45,769 bases of DNA, from the NCBI RefSeq assembly GCF_001904635.1, contig NZ_MRCB01000021.1, positions 38,041 to 83,809 on the forward strand, given 5' to 3'. A program made the translations under genes and the position numbers. Under the pieces are notes generated by a model, which saw only the letters and a program-made list of their open reading frames with translations, was not told where the DNA came from and searched no databases. Below are positions 45,507 to 45,769 of this stretch, in pieces; positions within the stretch are counted from its first letter, which is position 1, and each line of letters begins with the position of its first letter. The stretch comes from Hydrococcus rivularis NIES-593 (GTDB lineage Bacteria; Cyanobacteriota; Cyanobacteriia; Cyanobacteriales; Microcystaceae).

Positions 45507-45769
45507 GCTATTGTAAATTGTCACGCGATCGAAAACATTTCTATCACTACCTTCGATTTTGTCTGAATAAACTTCAAAACTTACAAAGCTCAATTTTGAA
45601 GCAGAAAAGGCTGTTTGAGAAAAATGTTCTACCGGACGAAGTTTTGCTCCTGCACCACAAGTAATATAAGTAGTTCCTTACTAATTTTTTGAATTTCTCC
45701 TCGGTTGTAAATATTAGACCTGTCCGAAATATTAACTAGGTGTCACAAAAATGGTAGAACGGAGTTTTA

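Noticed and set aside
45467-45664. 65-codon plus frame near the right end
   Set aside because: It begins inside the family-B repeat and has no ribosome site or recognisable motif.

Overview
The window is cyanobacterial chromosome. It has a photosystem II D1 gene (psbA) and a lipoprotein PsbQ gene, the paired RRM RNA-binding protein and rpsU genes typical of cyanobacteria, and the HIP1 octamer GCGATCGC scattered through most genes and spacers. No rRNA, tRNA, CRISPR array or intact insertion sequence was seen. The genus cannot be fixed from the sequence alone.

Layout. 0-2.5 kb: a D-2-hydroxyacid dehydrogenase converging on a two-domain histidine phosphatase. 2.7-10.8 kb: a same-strand run of large membrane proteins (two tandem GT-C-like paralogues, a DUF2079 protein, an ArnT/PMT-like glycosyltransferase and a CPBP protease), most likely serving cell-surface glycan or lipid glycosylation. 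10.9-15 kb: Rieske ferredoxin, rbp-rpsU, a tiny antisense-oriented membrane protein and a transketolase/phosphoketolase-like enzyme. 15.2-18.3 kb: a sugar ABC importer (two permeases and a binding lipoprotein) without its ATPase. 18.6-24.3 kb: an MFS transporter, a psbA whose residues mark it as the low-oxygen D1' form, a subtilase and psbQ. 24.5-26.9 kb: overlapping hflX and endonuclease V genes.

26.9-29.4 kb is a decaying accessory stretch: a truncated duplicate of an unknown gene, a frameshifted secreted protein, and a DUF423 fragment joined to its end. 29.6-35.1 kb: RNase Z, an uncharacterised three-gene cassette ending in an HNH-like protein, and an ADP-forming acyl-CoA synthetase fused to an acetyltransferase. 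35.1-36.2 kb holds TnpB-like and ABC-transporter debris and a dispersed repeat. 36.2-40.5 kb: ahcY, murI and amiC on the minus strand. 41.2-44.9 kb: an OmpR-type two-component system facing two tandem DUF347 (COG4705) membrane proteins. The right end is mostly non-coding and carries an inverted copy of the 36-kb repeat.

The main points of interest are the D1' gene with a palindrome-rich promoter, the HNH cassette, the two-component/DUF347 pair, several micro-proteins missed by length cut-offs, and two newly noticed dispersed hairpin repeat families. Identities rest on reading motifs by eye; no database search was possible.
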